The notes under the pieces: model-generated
The model's database searches: none
The model's input: only the letters and a program-made list of their open reading frames with translations
What the model was told of the DNA's origin: nothing
Part shown: positions 7,111-17,341 of the stretch, piece after piece
Layout: the number at the start of each line of letters is the position of its first letter
How positions within the stretch are numbered: position 1 is the stretch's first letter
Position numbers and translations under genes: made by a program
Source: Dysgonomonas sp. 521
GTDB lineage: Bacteria; Bacteroidota; Bacteroidia; Bacteroidales; Dysgonomonadaceae
DNA: 44,028 nucleotides
Reading direction: 5' to 3'
Assembly (NCBI RefSeq): GCF_010501055.1
Contig: NZ_QVMO01000029.1
Location: forward strand, 1 to 44,028

Positions 7111-8184
7111 ATGGAGCCGAAAAAATACCAATATATAGACAGTTTACGTGGAATAGCGATTCTTCTGGTTGTACTTGTTCACATCGGTGTTGTATTGGAT
7201 AATACACTTGATTATTTTGCAATAGGCAGTTTCCTAGTATCTGTTATTTTTAATGGAGCCTTTGGTGTTCAACTGTTCCTGATAGCGAGTGCATACACAC
7301 TGACGATGTCGTATTACAACAGGCTGGACGAACCACATAAAAACCGGAATTTCTTTATCCGGCGTTTTTTTAGGATTGCACCTATGTATTATATTGCTAT
7401 TATTTATTTTACGTTAGATAAGTATCTGCAATTTGATTTTGTAAATCCTGATTTTTCGGCGATACCGTTGCGTTCCATGCTGAGTGATGTTTTGTTTATC
7501 AATGCATTGATACCTGAATATACAAATAATTATGTGCCGGGAGGCTGGTCGGTTTCGGTGGAATTCCTGTTTTATTTCATGTTGCCGTTTATATGCAGTA
7601 AGGTAAAGACTATGAATTCAGCTCTGATATTTTTTCTGTCTACACTGACACTGGCTATTATAGTCGATCCGTTTATCAGGGAGAATACAATATATCCGTA
7701 TTTTCATGAATATAATTTCTTTGTACAATTATCTGTCTTTCCATTAGGAATAATCGCTTATTTTTATCTGAACAGACAAGAACATAATATAAAACCTGTA
7801 ACGTGGGTATATACGGCTATAATGATGCTTGTGTTCTGCTATATAGCCGTGCCAAAGCATATTATGTTTAGCCTGGTGTTTATGCTATTGCTTATTATTC
7901 AGGCCAAATATGACTTCAGGCTGTTTTCGAACCGTTTACTGGCCGCAGTCGGCAAGGTTAGTTTCAGTATGTATCTGATACATTTTGCCGTAATATATTT
8001 ATTCAACAGATTTGGGTTTTCGCATGTGATTCCGGTATCGGATTTTGGTACATCCCTGCTCAACTTTGTACTAATGTACATCATCGTAACAATCGCGGCA
8101 TTTATTATATCCAGTTTTACATATAGAGCAATTGAAGTCCCCGGACAGAATCTGGGCAGAAAACTAATCAAAAAACTGAATTAA
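7111..8184 (+). CDS. Membrane acyltransferase (acyltransferase-3 / OafA family)
   Basis: This 357-aa multi-spanning protein begins with the family signature YIDSLRGIAILLVVLVHIG, whose His is the expected catalytic residue. RRFFRIAPMYYIAI and GGWSVSVEFLFYFMLP follow, all hallmarks of acyltransferase-3 proteins that O-acylate surface glycans from cytoplasmic acyl donors. About ten hydrophobic segments are visible. I use ATG 7111 rather than the upstream TTG at 7099, because the conserved motif starts a few residues after 7111. The gene lies between leuA and leuC in the same direction, with no functional link to leucine synthesis apparent. Confidence 0.88.
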   Translation: MEPKKYQYIDSLRGIAILLVVLVHIGVVLDNTLDYFAIGSFLVSVIFNGAFGVQLFLIASAYTLTMSYYNRLDEPHKNRNFFIRRFFRIAPMYYIAIIYFTLDKYLQFDFVNPDFSAIPLRSMLSDVLFINALIPEYTNNYVPGGWSVSVEFLFYFMLPFICSKVKTMNSALIFFLSTLTLAIIVDPFIRENTIYPYFHEYNFFVQLSVFPLGIIAYFYLNRQEHNIKPVTWVYTAIMMLVFCYIAVPKHIMFSLVFMLLLIIQAKYDFRLFSNRLLAAVGKVSFSMYLIHFAVIYLFNRFGFSHVIPVSDFGTSLLNFVLMYIIVTIAAFIISSFTYRAIEVPGQNLGRKLIKKLN

Positions 8185-8295
8185 CAAAAATAAGCACCCA
8201 GCGCTTTTTATTACTTTCTTAAGTATAAAAACTATTGATGCTTATAACTTTAAAATACAGCTATAATTTTTATCTTTTATTTATATTTGAAAAAA

Positions 8296-9690
8296 ATGAA
8301 AACGTTATTCGATAAAATCTGGGATGCACATGTGGTATCCTCTGTAGAAAACGGTCCTACACAGTTGTATATCGACCGTCACTTCTGTCACGAAGTTACA
8401 AGCCCACAGGCATTCAACGGTCTTAGATCCAGAGGGCTGAAAGTATTTCGTCCCGAAAAGACGACTATTACAGCCGACCATAATACACCGACAATAGATC
8501 AGGATCAGCCTGTAAAAGACCCTGTTTCAAAAAATCAGTTGGATACATTATCCAGAAATGCAGAAGAATTCGGCATTAATTTATATTATCCACTGGGACA
8601 TGCCAAAAATGGTGTAGTACATATAATTGGCCCTGAAAACGGGTTTACCCAACCCGGGATGACTATCGTTTGCGGTGATAGCCATACATCTACTCATGGA
8701 GCATTTGGTGCAATAGCCTTCGGTATAGGCACCAGCGAAGTGGAAATGGTACTGGCAACCCAATGTATACTGCAAACCCGCCCGAAGACAATGCGCATTA
8801 CTTTCAACGGGAAACTGGGCGAAGGTGTTACCGCTAAAGATTTAGCATTATATATGATTTCAAAACTGACTACAGGCGGTGCAACAGGCTATTTTGTAGA
8901 ATATGCAGGAGAAGCTATCCGCAATATGTCGATGGAAGAACGTATGACCTTGTGTAACCTGAGTATCGAAATGGGTGCGCGTGGAGGTCTTGTAGCTCCG
9001 GATGAAACTACTTTCGCCTATGTGGAAGGACGTGAGTTCGCACCAAAAGGCGAAGAATGGGATAAGGCGCTGGCTTACTGGAAAACGTTAAAAACAGATG
9101 AAGGAGCAAAATTTGATAAAGAACTGACGTTTGATGCATCTGAGATCAAACCGATGATAACTTACGGAACAAATCCGGGTATGGGTATGGCTATCGATAG
9201 TACAATCCCTACGTTGGATGAAATAGATGAAGCCGGACGTATTTCTTTCCAGAAGTCGATGGACTATATGGGCTTTAAGCCGGGAGAGAAAGTAGAGGGG
9301 AAAGCTATAGACTACGTGTTCCTTGGCAGTTGTACCAACGGTCGTATTGAGGACTTCCGCGCATTTGCCAACTTTGTGAAAGGGAAAAAGAAAGCGGATA
9401 ATGTTGTGGTTTGGCTAGTTCCCGGCAGCTGGAAAGTTGAACAACAAATAAAAGACGAAGGACTGTATGACATCCTTAAAGATGCCGGTTTTGAACTTCG
9501 CCAACCCGGATGTTCTGCATGTCTGGCGATGAACGATGATAAGGTTCCGGCAGGTAAGTATGCTGTTTCTACATCGAACCGTAACTTCGAAGGTCGTCAG
9601 GGACCCGGTGCACGCACTATTCTGGCAGGCCCGCTGGTTGCTGCCGCTGCTGCTGTGACAGGAAAGATAACAGATCCTAGAGGTTTTTAA
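8296..9690 (+). CDS. leuC: 3-isopropylmalate dehydratase large subunit
   Basis: LeuC, with LeuD, isomerises 2- to 3-isopropylmalate. It is an aconitase-family protein carrying a 4Fe-4S cluster. The three cluster cysteines are visible at Cys346 (FLGSCTNGR), Cys406 and Cys409 ([10 protein letters not shown]). The N-terminal [19 protein letters not shown] and the central [25 protein letters not shown] motifs are standard, and 464 aa is the normal length. ATG 8296 gives [12 protein letters not shown], the conserved start, so the TTG at 8287 is not needed. leuD follows after 118 bp, a gap that holds a C/G-rich imperfect inverted repeat (CCTCTCCCCAAG... / ...TTGGGGAGG). Confidence 0.97.
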   Translation: MKTLFDKIWDAHVVSSVENGPTQLYIDRHFCHEVTSPQAFNGLRSRGLKVFRPEKTTITADHNTPTIDQDQPVKDPVSKNQLDTLSRNAEEFGINLYYPLGHAKNGVVHIIGPENGFTQPGMTIVCGDSHTSTHGAFGAIAFGIGTSEVEMVLATQCILQTRPKTMRITFNGKLGEGVTAKDLALYMISKLTTGGATGYFVEYAGEAIRNMSMEERMTLCNLSIEMGARGGLVAPDETTFAYVEGREFAPKGEEWDKALAYWKTLKTDEGAKFDKELTFDASEIKPMITYGTNPGMGMAIDSTIPTLDEIDEAGRISFQKSMDYMGFKPGEKVEGKAIDYVFLGSCTNGRIEDFRAFANFVKGKKKADNVVVWLVPGSWKVEQQIKDEGLYDILKDAGFELRQPGCSACLAMNDDKVPAGKYAVSTSNRNFEGRQGPGARTILAGPLVAAAAAVTGKITDPRGF

Positions 9691-9808
9691 CAATACACCT
9701 CTCCCCAAGACTCGCCGAAAGATAGGGAGTACAAAGAGGGTATTTTTCAGCTCTTCCTTTTTGGGGAGGTAGGGAGGGGCGGCATTTATAATTTTCAAAT
9801 TGATCACA

Positions 9809-10399
9809 ATGGAAAAATTTCAAACACTTACATCGACATACGTTCCGCTTCCGATAGAGAATGTGGACACAGACCAGATTATACCTGCGCGCTTCCTGAA
9901 AGCAACAGACAAGGAAGGCTTTGGAGATAACCTTTTCGCCGACTGGCGTTACAATAAAGACGGAAGCCCTAAGACAGATTTTGTACTGAATAACCCAACT
10001 TATAGCGGGCAGATACTTGTTGCCGGTAAAAACTTCGGTAGCGGTTCCAGCCGCGAACATGCGGCATGGGCTATTGCCGGATACGGTTTCAGGGCAGTGG
10101 TTTCCAGCTTTTTTGCAGATATTTTCAGGAATAATGCCTTAAATAACGGCGTGTTGCCTGTTATCGTTACACCGGAATTTCTGTCAGAAATATTCGCCAG
10201 TGTAAATGCAGACCCGAAAGCTACATTGACAATAGATTTGGAAAAGCAGAGCATAACAAACAATGCAACAGGGAAATCCGAGTTTTTTGAAATAAATCCT
10301 TACAAAAAAGAATGTCTGCTTAAAGGACTCGACGATATCGATTACCTATTGTCTAAGAAAGAAGTGACCGAGCAATACGAAAAAGAACATACATTATAG
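9809..10399 (+). CDS. leuD: 3-isopropylmalate dehydratase small subunit
   Basis: The swivel-domain partner of LeuC. The 196-aa sequence carries [17 protein letters not shown] near the N terminus and [16 protein letters not shown], the substrate-binding loop of the aconitase swivel domain, around residues 75-90. Both are diagnostic. ATG 9809 starts MEKFQTLTS; the TTG at 9800 is an upstream in-frame alternative. The complex also acts on citramalate-derived intermediates in organisms that make isoleucine from pyruvate, which matters because a second synthase gene lies downstream at 13311. A 400-bp gap containing repeats separates leuD from the next gene. Confidence 0.97.
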   Translation: MEKFQTLTSTYVPLPIENVDTDQIIPARFLKATDKEGFGDNLFADWRYNKDGSPKTDFVLNNPTYSGQILVAGKNFGSGSSREHAAWAIAGYGFRAVVSSFFADIFRNNALNNGVLPVIVTPEFLSEIFASVNADPKATLTIDLEKQSITNNATGKSEFFEINPYKKECLLKGLDDIDYLLSKKEVTEQYEKEHTL

Positions 10400-10507
10400 T
10401 ATTGCTATAAAAGCCGGAAAAGACAAATGCAAAACAAGAAACAAAACATATCAATTAATAATAGGGTTCATATTGAATAAAAGTGTAAGGCGTTTGTTTT
10501 AGTTGGG

Positions 10508-10654
10508 GGGTGTGTCAAAAGTAAAACATCTCTATCAAATTGTTACTCTCTTTGTCATTCTGAGTGCAACGAAGAATCTCGAGCTACCAGATACGAGATG
10601 TTTCACTCCGTTCAACATGACAAAAAGATATGGAAAGATACTTTTGAGACACCC
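10508..10654. repeat. 147-bp inverted-repeat element
   Basis: The ends are GGGTGTGTCAAAAGTA (10508-10523) and TACTTTTGAGACACCC (10639-10654), which pair with one mismatch. Inside, TTTGTCATTCTGAGTG (from 10551) and CATGACAAA (around 10616) form a second inverted pair. It is a MITE-like dispersed element of a kind common in Bacteroidetes genomes, inserted between leuD and the GH127 gene. Confidence 0.65.
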
Positions 10655-10679
10655 TCATAATAATGTCGGCATAAAAAGA

Positions 10680-10749
10680 CTTTAGTCAAAATGTTTTGGC
10701 TAAAGCCCTTTAAATATGGTTCTTTATCTCCTCCACTTGAAAGTGGAGG
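10680..10749. repeat. Two hairpins upstream of the GH127 gene
   Basis: The first stem is 10680-10691 / 10694-10705 (CTTTAG-t-CAAAA against TTTTG-g-CTAAAG). The second is CCTCCACTT (10730-10738) / AAGTGGAGG (10741-10749). Neither has a clear T-run; they may be REP-like or processing signals. The rest of 10400-10800 shows nothing recognisable. Confidence 0.4.
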
Positions 10750-10800
10750 CAACTAAAGCACAGATAACCAAACTTATATAACCTCAAATATACAATTGGA

Positions 10801-13278
10801 ATGAGAAATATTATTGTACTGCTTATTTTTTTATCTGCTTCTGTGAATATATGCTCACAGGATATCCTTACCCCTGTATCATTTGAGAAAGTGACCCTGA
10901 CAGACCATTTCTGGAGTGACAGGATGAAGATACAGAAGGATGTTTTGGTTCCGGTTGCTATCGAACGCACACAAGAGGCTGTAGAAGACCTGAGGCGTAC
11001 AGCAAATTATCTGAAGGGTATAGAAGGGCCTTTACCCTCCGATAGCCGCTTTAATACATCTGATTTGTTTAAGGTATTGGAAGGTGCTTCTTACCTGTTA
11101 AAGATGCAACGCGATAATGCTCTCGAAAAACAGATTGATGATATTGCTGATATAATTGCGCAAGCCCAGAAAGAGGACGGATATCTATATCCTCCACATA
11201 TTACGGGGTCGTACAAGACTGCTCCACTATGGGGAGGTGCAGGCATGGGCGACAAACCTTATTCCTGGGTGGTGCACAGCCACGAACTCTATAATGTAGG
11301 GCATCTTTACGAAGCTGCGGCTGCTTACTATCAGGCTACAGGGAAGCGTAATTTGCTGGATATTGCTATCAAGAGTGCCAGGCATATCAATAAGGTCTTT
11401 TTTGAAGGCGATGTTAATTATAACAACGGAAAGCCTGTAAACCAGGCTCCCGGCCATGAAGAGATTGAGATTGCTTTAGTAAAACTATACCGGGTAACAG
11501 GCGATGAATTATTCCTGAATATGGCAAAAAAGTTCATTGATATTCGTGGAGTAACATACATCCCTGACGGGGAAGGAACAATGTCTCCGGAATATGCGCA
11601 ACAGCATGCCCCCGTGAGAGAGCAGCGTAAAGCAGTAGGGCATGCAGTAAGAGCTGTTTACCTGTATTCCGGCATGTCTGATGTTGGTTCGCTTACAGGT
11701 GATTCTACTTTATCCCCGGCCTTACATAAGATATGGCATAATATAGTTGATACCCGTATGCATATAACGGGCGGATTGGGTGCTGTTCATGGTATAGAAG
11801 GTTTCGGGCCGGAGTATTTGTTGCCTAACAAAGAAGCGTATAATGAAACTTGTGCAGCTGTTGGTAATGTATTCTTTAACCATCGTATGTTTTTACTTGA
11901 AAAAGACGGAAAATATATGGATGTAGCCGAAGTAGCATTACTCAATAATGTATTGGCCGGAGTGAATCTCGACGGTGATAAATTCTTTTATGTGAATCCC
12001 CTCGAATCGGAGGGTATGAATGACAGGTCTCACTGGTTTGGTACAGCCTGTTGCCCTACAAATCTGGCAAGGCTGATCCCTCAGGTTTCCGGTCTTATGT
12101 ATGCATATACGAGTAATGAAATCTATTGCTCTTTTTATACAGGGAGTAAGGTAGATATTCCATTGGTTTCGGGAAATGTAGCTCTGGAACAGGTAACAAA
12201 TTATCCTTTTGATGAAGTAACCCGTTTTATCGTAAACCCGGAAAAGGAGAACCAGAAGTTTACACTCAAAATGCGTATTCCCACATGGACAGGTTCACAG
12301 TTTGTACCGGGTAAATTATATAATTATATAGATAACAATCTGAAACTATGCGAATTGTATATTAATAATGAAAAGGTTGGACCGAAATACTATAAGAGAG
12401 GGGATGTTTCTGTCGACAAAGGCTTTGTCTCTATTAACCGGAAATGGAAAAAAGGAGATAAGATAGAGCTCAGGTTACCTATGCCCGTACATTATACACA
12501 AGCCATAGATGAGGTAGAAGCCGACAGGGGAAGAGTGGCGGTAACCCGGGGGCCGTTGGTTTATTGCGCTGAAGGTGTAGACAATAATGAGGGTTTAAAC
12601 CGTTATTTTATTCAGAATTATTCTCAGGATGCAAAGGTAAACAAGGAACGCACAGGAAAATTACAGGGAATTGAAACCTTATATATTCCTGCCGGATATG
12701 TAAAGGCTGATGGAAATACGCAAAAAGATGAACTGAAAATGCTGCCGTATTATGCATGGAACAATAGGGGAGTATCTTCGATGAATGTATGGTTTCCCCA
12801 TTCTGCGGATATAGTCATGGCGAATATTTCAGAGGCTTCTTTACTGGTAAAAGACATAAAAGCATCACATACAAACGATGGCGAATCGGTACTTTCTGTT
12901 ATTGACGGTAAATACCCGGATAGCTCTTCCGAAACCAAAGTGCAACGATGGACAGCATGGCCACAAAAAGGAGTGGGACAGACAATAGAGTTTACATTTG
13001 AGCATCCTACTGATATCAAAGCATTTTCGGTGTATTGGTACGACGATAACGGCGGTGTGCAAATACCTGAATCCTGGAGTTTGTCTTATAAAGGCAAAGA
13101 CGGACAATGGGTAGACTTTCCACTCTATAGTACAGATTCGTACAGCTTGCTCAAAGACCAGTTCAATCTGGTACACTCTGACGGCGATTCGTTTGTAGTG
13201 AAAGATATAAGACTGAATATGACTCCCCGCAGCGATAGTGCGGTAGGAATATTACAGGTTAAATTCGATACGAAATAA
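10801..13278 (+). CDS. GH127-family beta-L-arabinofuranosidase-like glycosidase
   Basis: This 825-aa secreted protein has a signal peptide (residues 1-19, ...NICSQ). An (alpha/alpha)6-barrel catalytic region follows, then beta-sandwich domains, and residues ~700-825 resemble an F5/8 type C (discoidin) carbohydrate-binding module. GH127 enzymes use a zinc-bound cysteine nucleophile. The expected ligands are present: Glu349 and Cys351 (NETCAA) and the pair Cys417-Cys418 (GTACCPTN). Other family signatures include the HSHELYNVGHLYEAAAAYY and PGHEEIEIALVKLY segments. Substrate preference within GH127/146 cannot be read. It sits 32 bp upstream of the second synthase gene within the leucine locus, an odd place for a polysaccharide-degrading enzyme. 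Confidence 0.88.
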   Translation: MRNIIVLLIFLSASVNICSQDILTPVSFEKVTLTDHFWSDRMKIQKDVLVPVAIERTQEAVEDLRRTANYLKGIEGPLPSDSRFNTSDLFKVLEGASYLLKMQRDNALEKQIDDIADIIAQAQKEDGYLYPPHITGSYKTAPLWGGAGMGDKPYSWVVHSHELYNVGHLYEAAAAYYQATGKRNLLDIAIKSARHINKVFFEGDVNYNNGKPVNQAPGHEEIEIALVKLYRVTGDELFLNMAKKFIDIRGVTYIPDGEGTMSPEYAQQHAPVREQRKAVGHAVRAVYLYSGMSDVGSLTGDSTLSPALHKIWHNIVDTRMHITGGLGAVHGIEGFGPEYLLPNKEAYNETCAAVGNVFFNHRMFLLEKDGKYMDVAEVALLNNVLAGVNLDGDKFFYVNPLESEGMNDRSHWFGTACCPTNLARLIPQVSGLMYAYTSNEIYCSFYTGSKVDIPLVSGNVALEQVTNYPFDEVTRFIVNPEKENQKFTLKMRIPTWTGSQFVPGKLYNYIDNNLKLCELYINNEKVGPKYYKRGDVSVDKGFVSINRKWKKGDKIELRLPMPVHYTQAIDEVEADRGRVAVTRGPLVYCAEGVDNNEGLNRYFIQNYSQDAKVNKERTGKLQGIETLYIPAGYVKADGNTQKDELKMLPYYAWNNRGVSSMNVWFPHSADIVMANISEASLLVKDIKASHTNDGESVLSVIDGKYPDSSSETKVQRWTAWPQKGVGQTIEFTFEHPTDIKAFSVYWYDDNGGVQIPESWSLSYKGKDGQWVDFPLYSTDSYSLLKDQFNLVHSDGDSFVVKDIRLNMTPRSDSAVGILQVKFDTK

Positions 13279-13310
13279 ATTTAGTTAAAGATCAAAATCG
13301 CAAATTAGCT

Positions 13311-14822
13311 ATGATAGAAATAATGGATACTACCCTGAGAGATGGAGAACAGACATCCAGTGTTTCGTTTTCGGCTCAGGAAAAGATGAGTATAGCTCAT
13401 CTGCTGTTGGGTGACCTCGGTGTAAACCGTATAGAGGTAGCATCGGCACGCGTTTCGAACGGAGAATTTGAAACAGTAAAAAAAATTGCAAACTGGGCAA
13501 AGGCTATAGGGCATATTGATAAGATAGAGATTCTTGGTTTTATTGATAAAGGTGCATCCCTCAACTGGATAAAAGATGCCGGATGCAAAACCATAAACCT
13601 TCTGACTAAAGGTTCTTACAAACATGTGACTGAGCAGTTGCGTAAAACGCCGGAACAGCATCTCGAAGATATTAAGGCAGAGGTTCTGTTAGCTCAGAAG
13701 CTCGGTATCACGGTGAATGTCTATCTGGAAGACTGGTCGAATGGTATCATCAATTCCGAAGATTATGTTTATTTCATGATGGATGGTATGAAAGACTTGC
13801 CGATCAAACGCTTTATGATTCCCGACACGCTGGGGATACTGAATCCGCATAGTACGTGGCGTTGCTGCCGCAGGATGATAAACCGTTATCCAAACCTGCA
13901 TTTCGATTTCCATGCACACAACGACTATGATCTTGCTGTGGCAAACACAATGGTGGCTGCCGAAGTGGGAGTGAAAGGGGTGCATGTAACGATGAACGGC
14001 TTGGGTGAACGTGCCGGAAATGCCTCTTTGTCAAGTGTAATCGCTGTCTTTCACGATCAGTTGAAACTGAAAACCTCGATTCGCGAAGAAAAAATGAATA
14101 AGGTGAGCCGCGTAGTAGAAGGCTACTCTGGCATAAAAGTGGCTCCTAATCAGCCAATCGTAGGAGACAATGTGTTTACTCAATGTGCTGGTATTCACGC
14201 CGATGGAGATAATAAAAATAACCTTTATTACAACGATCTTTTCCCTGAACGCTTTGGCCGTGTCCGCGAATATGCATTGGGCAAACTATCCGGAAAATCG
14301 AATATTCGGAAGAATATTGAAGCCCTGGGAATTGAGCTTGATGAGGCTGAAATGCTCAAAGTGACCAACCGGGTGATTGAACTTGGCGACAAGAAGGAAA
14401 TCATTACACAGGACGATCTTCCTTACATCATTTCCGATGTATTGAAGAATAACGAGAAGGAGAAGCGGATCAAGATATTATCTTTTGCATTTATCCTGAC
14501 CAAAGGTCTACGTCCGACAGCCACCGTAAAAGTTGAGATAGACGGCCAGGAACACGAATGGACAGCGCCGGGGGACGGGCAGTACCATGCTTTCTCCAAG
14601 GCTTTGTATAAGATATATTCGCGTCTTAACAAACCGACACCTACGCTGGTGAACTATGCCGTTTACATACCGCCGGGCGGGCGCACCGATGCCTTGGTGC
14701 AATCCGTTATCACGTGGGAGTTTAACGGCAAGAGCTTCAAAACAAGAGGCCTTGACGCCGACCAGACTGAGGCGGCTGTAAAAGCTACCGAGAAAATGTT
14801 GAACATGATAGAAGATATGTAA
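13311..14822 (+). CDS. 2-isopropylmalate/citramalate synthase-like enzyme
   Basis: This is a second, clearly different member of the LeuA/CimA/homocitrate-synthase family (503 aa). It shows [19 protein letters not shown] at the N terminus, DFHAHNDYDLAVANT (HxH metal site), NGLGERAGNASLSSV and a C-terminal domain of the LeuA-dimer type (GLRPTATVKVEIDGQEHEWTAPGDGQYHAFSKAL). Because leuA is already present, a role as (R)-citramalate synthase (pyruvate plus acetyl-CoA, the start of threonine-independent isoleucine synthesis) is attractive. LeuBCD would then process its product. This is an inference; the substrate-pocket residues do not let me decide. The acyltransferase gene starts 11 bp after its stop. 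Confidence 0.85.
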   Translation: MIEIMDTTLRDGEQTSSVSFSAQEKMSIAHLLLGDLGVNRIEVASARVSNGEFETVKKIANWAKAIGHIDKIEILGFIDKGASLNWIKDAGCKTINLLTKGSYKHVTEQLRKTPEQHLEDIKAEVLLAQKLGITVNVYLEDWSNGIINSEDYVYFMMDGMKDLPIKRFMIPDTLGILNPHSTWRCCRRMINRYPNLHFDFHAHNDYDLAVANTMVAAEVGVKGVHVTMNGLGERAGNASLSSVIAVFHDQLKLKTSIREEKMNKVSRVVEGYSGIKVAPNQPIVGDNVFTQCAGIHADGDNKNNLYYNDLFPERFGRVREYALGKLSGKSNIRKNIEALGIELDEAEMLKVTNRVIELGDKKEIITQDDLPYIISDVLKNNEKEKRIKILSFAFILTKGLRPTATVKVEIDGQEHEWTAPGDGQYHAFSKALYKIYSRLNKPTPTLVNYAVYIPPGGRTDALVQSVITWEFNGKSFKTRGLDADQTEAAVKATEKMLNMIEDM

Positions 14823-14833
14823 TCTCAGTGCAG

Positions 14834-15841
14834 ATGAAAGAAGAGCGCATAGAATGGATCGATATTGCAAAAGGCATTGGCATAGGGTGTGTCGTTATGG
14901 GGCATATCTTTTCTACACAAATGCTTGCGCATAAAATTATATATCTTTTCCACATGCCGTTGTTTTTTTATATCAGCGGGTTTTTATATAAGAAAGAACA
15001 ACGCAACGGGGCTTATATCGTAAAAAAGTTCAGGAACCTAATCGTTCCCTATTTTTCCGTATTCGTTCTTGTTTACGCTGTCTTCTTCCTCATTTATTTC
15101 CCCCGCGACTATTCTCCCGACTATATCAGGATAGACATTACCTATTATCTGATGGGGGGGCGGCTCCTCAGGGAAATTATCGATAATGTATTTGTGGCTA
15201 TGTGGTTTATTACCTGTTTGTTTATAGTGCAGGTATTGTACAATTTTATCCAAACCCGCTTTAAGCCTCAGATAGTACATATTATTGTTATTGCACTACT
15301 GGTAGCAGGTTATATCAACAGTGTCTGCTTTCCCGACTTCTGGCTATACTGGGGCGCGAATATAGCTTTGATGGCAATCCCCATATATCATATCGGCTTT
15401 CTTTTCCGGCAGATTAATCTGGATAAATATGCGGTCTGGTTTGTTATCGGGGGCATCCTGTCCTTTCTGAGCCTACTGCTTTTCCCGCAGAATACATTTA
15501 ATATGATGCTGAATGGTTACGGGGTCCCGGTAGTCACACTTGTCTGTGGTATCGTCTGTATCAATATGCTTAGGGTTATTTCCGTTTTCGTAACGAAGAA
15601 CAATATTTTAACCCGGATACTATCCGGATTCGGGAAAGCATCCCTTGTAATAATGGCATTCCATTTGCCTGTTTACGCGCTGCTCAGAAAATATTTCGAG
15701 ATAAAATCGCCACCCGCGATAGTGCTGATAACCATTATTCCTTATTTGATGTATTATATCTTTAATAAGTTTAAAGTAACGCAGGTGCTCTTTTTAGGAA
15801 AATACAGTAAAAAGAATTTAAATAAAAATAGCGAAAACTGA
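14834..15841 (+). CDS. Membrane acyltransferase family protein
   Basis: A 335-aa integral membrane protein starting ERIEWIDIAKGIGIGCVVMGHIF, the acyltransferase-3-type signature with the conserved His. It continues with FLYKKEQRNGAYIVKKFRNLIVPYF and about ten hydrophobic segments. It is not a close duplicate of the protein at 7111, since only the signature region is alike. O-acetylation of a sugar on a cell-surface polymer is the usual role. Start ATG 14834 is preferred; GTG 14828 adds two residues. It begins 11 bp after the synthase stop, so it is probably co-transcribed. Confidence 0.82.
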   Translation: MKEERIEWIDIAKGIGIGCVVMGHIFSTQMLAHKIIYLFHMPLFFYISGFLYKKEQRNGAYIVKKFRNLIVPYFSVFVLVYAVFFLIYFPRDYSPDYIRIDITYYLMGGRLLREIIDNVFVAMWFITCLFIVQVLYNFIQTRFKPQIVHIIVIALLVAGYINSVCFPDFWLYWGANIALMAIPIYHIGFLFRQINLDKYAVWFVIGGILSFLSLLLFPQNTFNMMLNGYGVPVVTLVCGIVCINMLRVISVFVTKNNILTRILSGFGKASLVIMAFHLPVYALLRKYFEIKSPPAIVLITIIPYLMYYIFNKFKVTQVLFLGKYSKKNLNKNSEN

Positions 15842-15902
15842 TGAAATGTATAAAGTTCCACATGAGACGGCACGAGCTGTTTACTAAAAGGACTATGTTA
15901 TA

Positions 15903-16221
15903 ATGAGTTATGTGCAGTTGCTTATTCATGCTATTATTCGTACATACAAAAGTGAAAATACATTACCAACAGATGAACGGATAAAGTTTCTATATCAGGA
16001 TATATGGGGGATTTAAAGCCTCTTCGAGCAAGATTATTAAAGCAAACGAAGGTTTTGAAAATTTTAGGGCATGGGGAGAAGGATATGCAGCATTATCCTG
16101 CAACTTGAAAGATAAAGATATGATAGTAAGATACGTTATGAATCAACAAGAGCATCATAAAAATATAAGTTTTAAGGCTGGAACCAAGTCCCGCATGGGA
16201 CGATACAAAATAGAAAAGTAA
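15903..16221 (+). pseudogene. Remnant of an IS200-like (Y1/RAYT-type) transposase
   Basis: Frame 15903-16016 reads MSYVQLLIHAII...YQDIWGI then stop, matching the start of IS200-type single-strand transposases. Frame 16021-16221 resumes with SSSKIIKANEGFENFRAWGEGYAALS...NQQEHHKNISF, matching the C-terminal part. The middle, which should hold the HUH metal motif, is deleted, and the final residues do not match. It is therefore inactive. It lies between the acyltransferase and leuB. Relatives of this family mobilise REP-type palindromes, which are abundant in this window; a link is only an inference. Confidence 0.8.
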
Positions 16222-16257
16222 AGAAGTGAAAATATTACTAATAAATAACATAATTAC

Positions 16258-17328
16258 ATGAAATTAAACATTGCAGTACTTCCGGGAGATGGAATAGGAC
16301 CTGAGATAATCGAACAGGCATTGAGAGTAACAGAAGCCGTTTGCGAAAAATTCGGCCATGAACTGACTTACGAGTATGGAATTGTAGGGGCGTCGGCTAT
16401 CGATCAGGTAGGGAATCCTTACCCTGACGGTACACACGAATTGTGTATGTTGTCCGACGCTGTATTGTTCGGAGCTATAGGAGACCCGAAGTACGACAAT
16501 AACCCTTCGGCAAAGGTACGTCCCGAGCAAGGGCTTCTGGCTATGCGCAAAAAACTGGGTTTGTATGCTAACCTCCGTCCGGTAAGTACTTTCCCTACAT
16601 TGATACACAAATCTCCACTTCGTTCCGACTTGGTGGATGGCGCTGATTTTATGTGTGTGCGCGAACTTACCGGCGGCATGTACTTCGGTCGTCCGCAAGG
16701 CCGCAGCGAGGATGGCGATACAGCCTATGACACCTGTGTATATACACGCGAGGAGGTAGAACGCATACTTCATCTTTCGTATAAATATGCGAAGATGCGC
16801 CGTAAGAAAGTGACCGTGGTAGATAAGGCGAATGTACTTGCTACCTCCCGCCTGTGGAGACAAGTGGCGCAGGAAATAGAAAAACAGTACCCTGATGTGG
16901 AAACCGAATATATGTTTGTAGACAACGCCGCCATGCAGATTATACAATGGCCGAAACGCTTCGATGTACTTGTAACAGAGAACCTGTTCGGAGATATTCT
17001 TACTGACGAAGCCTCTGTAATTACAGGTTCGCTCGGTATGTTGCCATCGGCGTCTATCGGTATCCACACATCTGTGTTTGAGCCTATACATGGTTCGTAT
17101 CCGCAGGCTGCGGGGAAGAATATAGCCAATCCGCTGGCAACTATACTGTCGGCAGCCATGATGTTCGAATACGCGTTCGAACTGAAAGAAGAAGCCGAGA
17201 CAATACGCAAAGCAGTGACTGCCTCTATGGACGCGGGAGTGGTTACCGAAGATATTTCGCTGAAAGAAGGAAAGGTTCATTCCACATCGCAGGTAGGCGA
17301 CTGGATCGTAAATTATATCAAGGGATAA
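16258..17328 (+). CDS. leuB: 3-isopropylmalate dehydrogenase
   Basis: LeuB oxidatively decarboxylates 3-isopropylmalate with NAD+. The 356-aa protein has the family's N-terminal [17 protein letters not shown]. It also has [22 protein letters not shown], which contains the substrate-binding arginines, and the signature [25 protein letters not shown] with metal-binding aspartates. All are complete. It is the last gene of the locus and is followed 13 bp later by a strong intrinsic terminator. An inactive transposase remnant lies directly upstream; I saw no clear separate promoter. Confidence 0.97.
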   Translation: MKLNIAVLPGDGIGPEIIEQALRVTEAVCEKFGHELTYEYGIVGASAIDQVGNPYPDGTHELCMLSDAVLFGAIGDPKYDNNPSAKVRPEQGLLAMRKKLGLYANLRPVSTFPTLIHKSPLRSDLVDGADFMCVRELTGGMYFGRPQGRSEDGDTAYDTCVYTREEVERILHLSYKYAKMRRKKVTVVDKANVLATSRLWRQVAQEIEKQYPDVETEYMFVDNAAMQIIQWPKRFDVLVTENLFGDILTDEASVITGSLGMLPSASIGIHTSVFEPIHGSYPQAAGKNIANPLATILSAAMMFEYAFELKEEAETIRKAVTASMDAGVVTEDISLKEGKVHSTSQVGDWIVNYIKG

Positions 17329-17341
17329 AAAATTTCTAAAT

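Noticed and set aside
16264..17280. Long antisense frame (338 codons) opposite leuB
   Set aside because: The plus strand encodes a complete LeuB with all motifs; the antisense frame is a codon-usage shadow.
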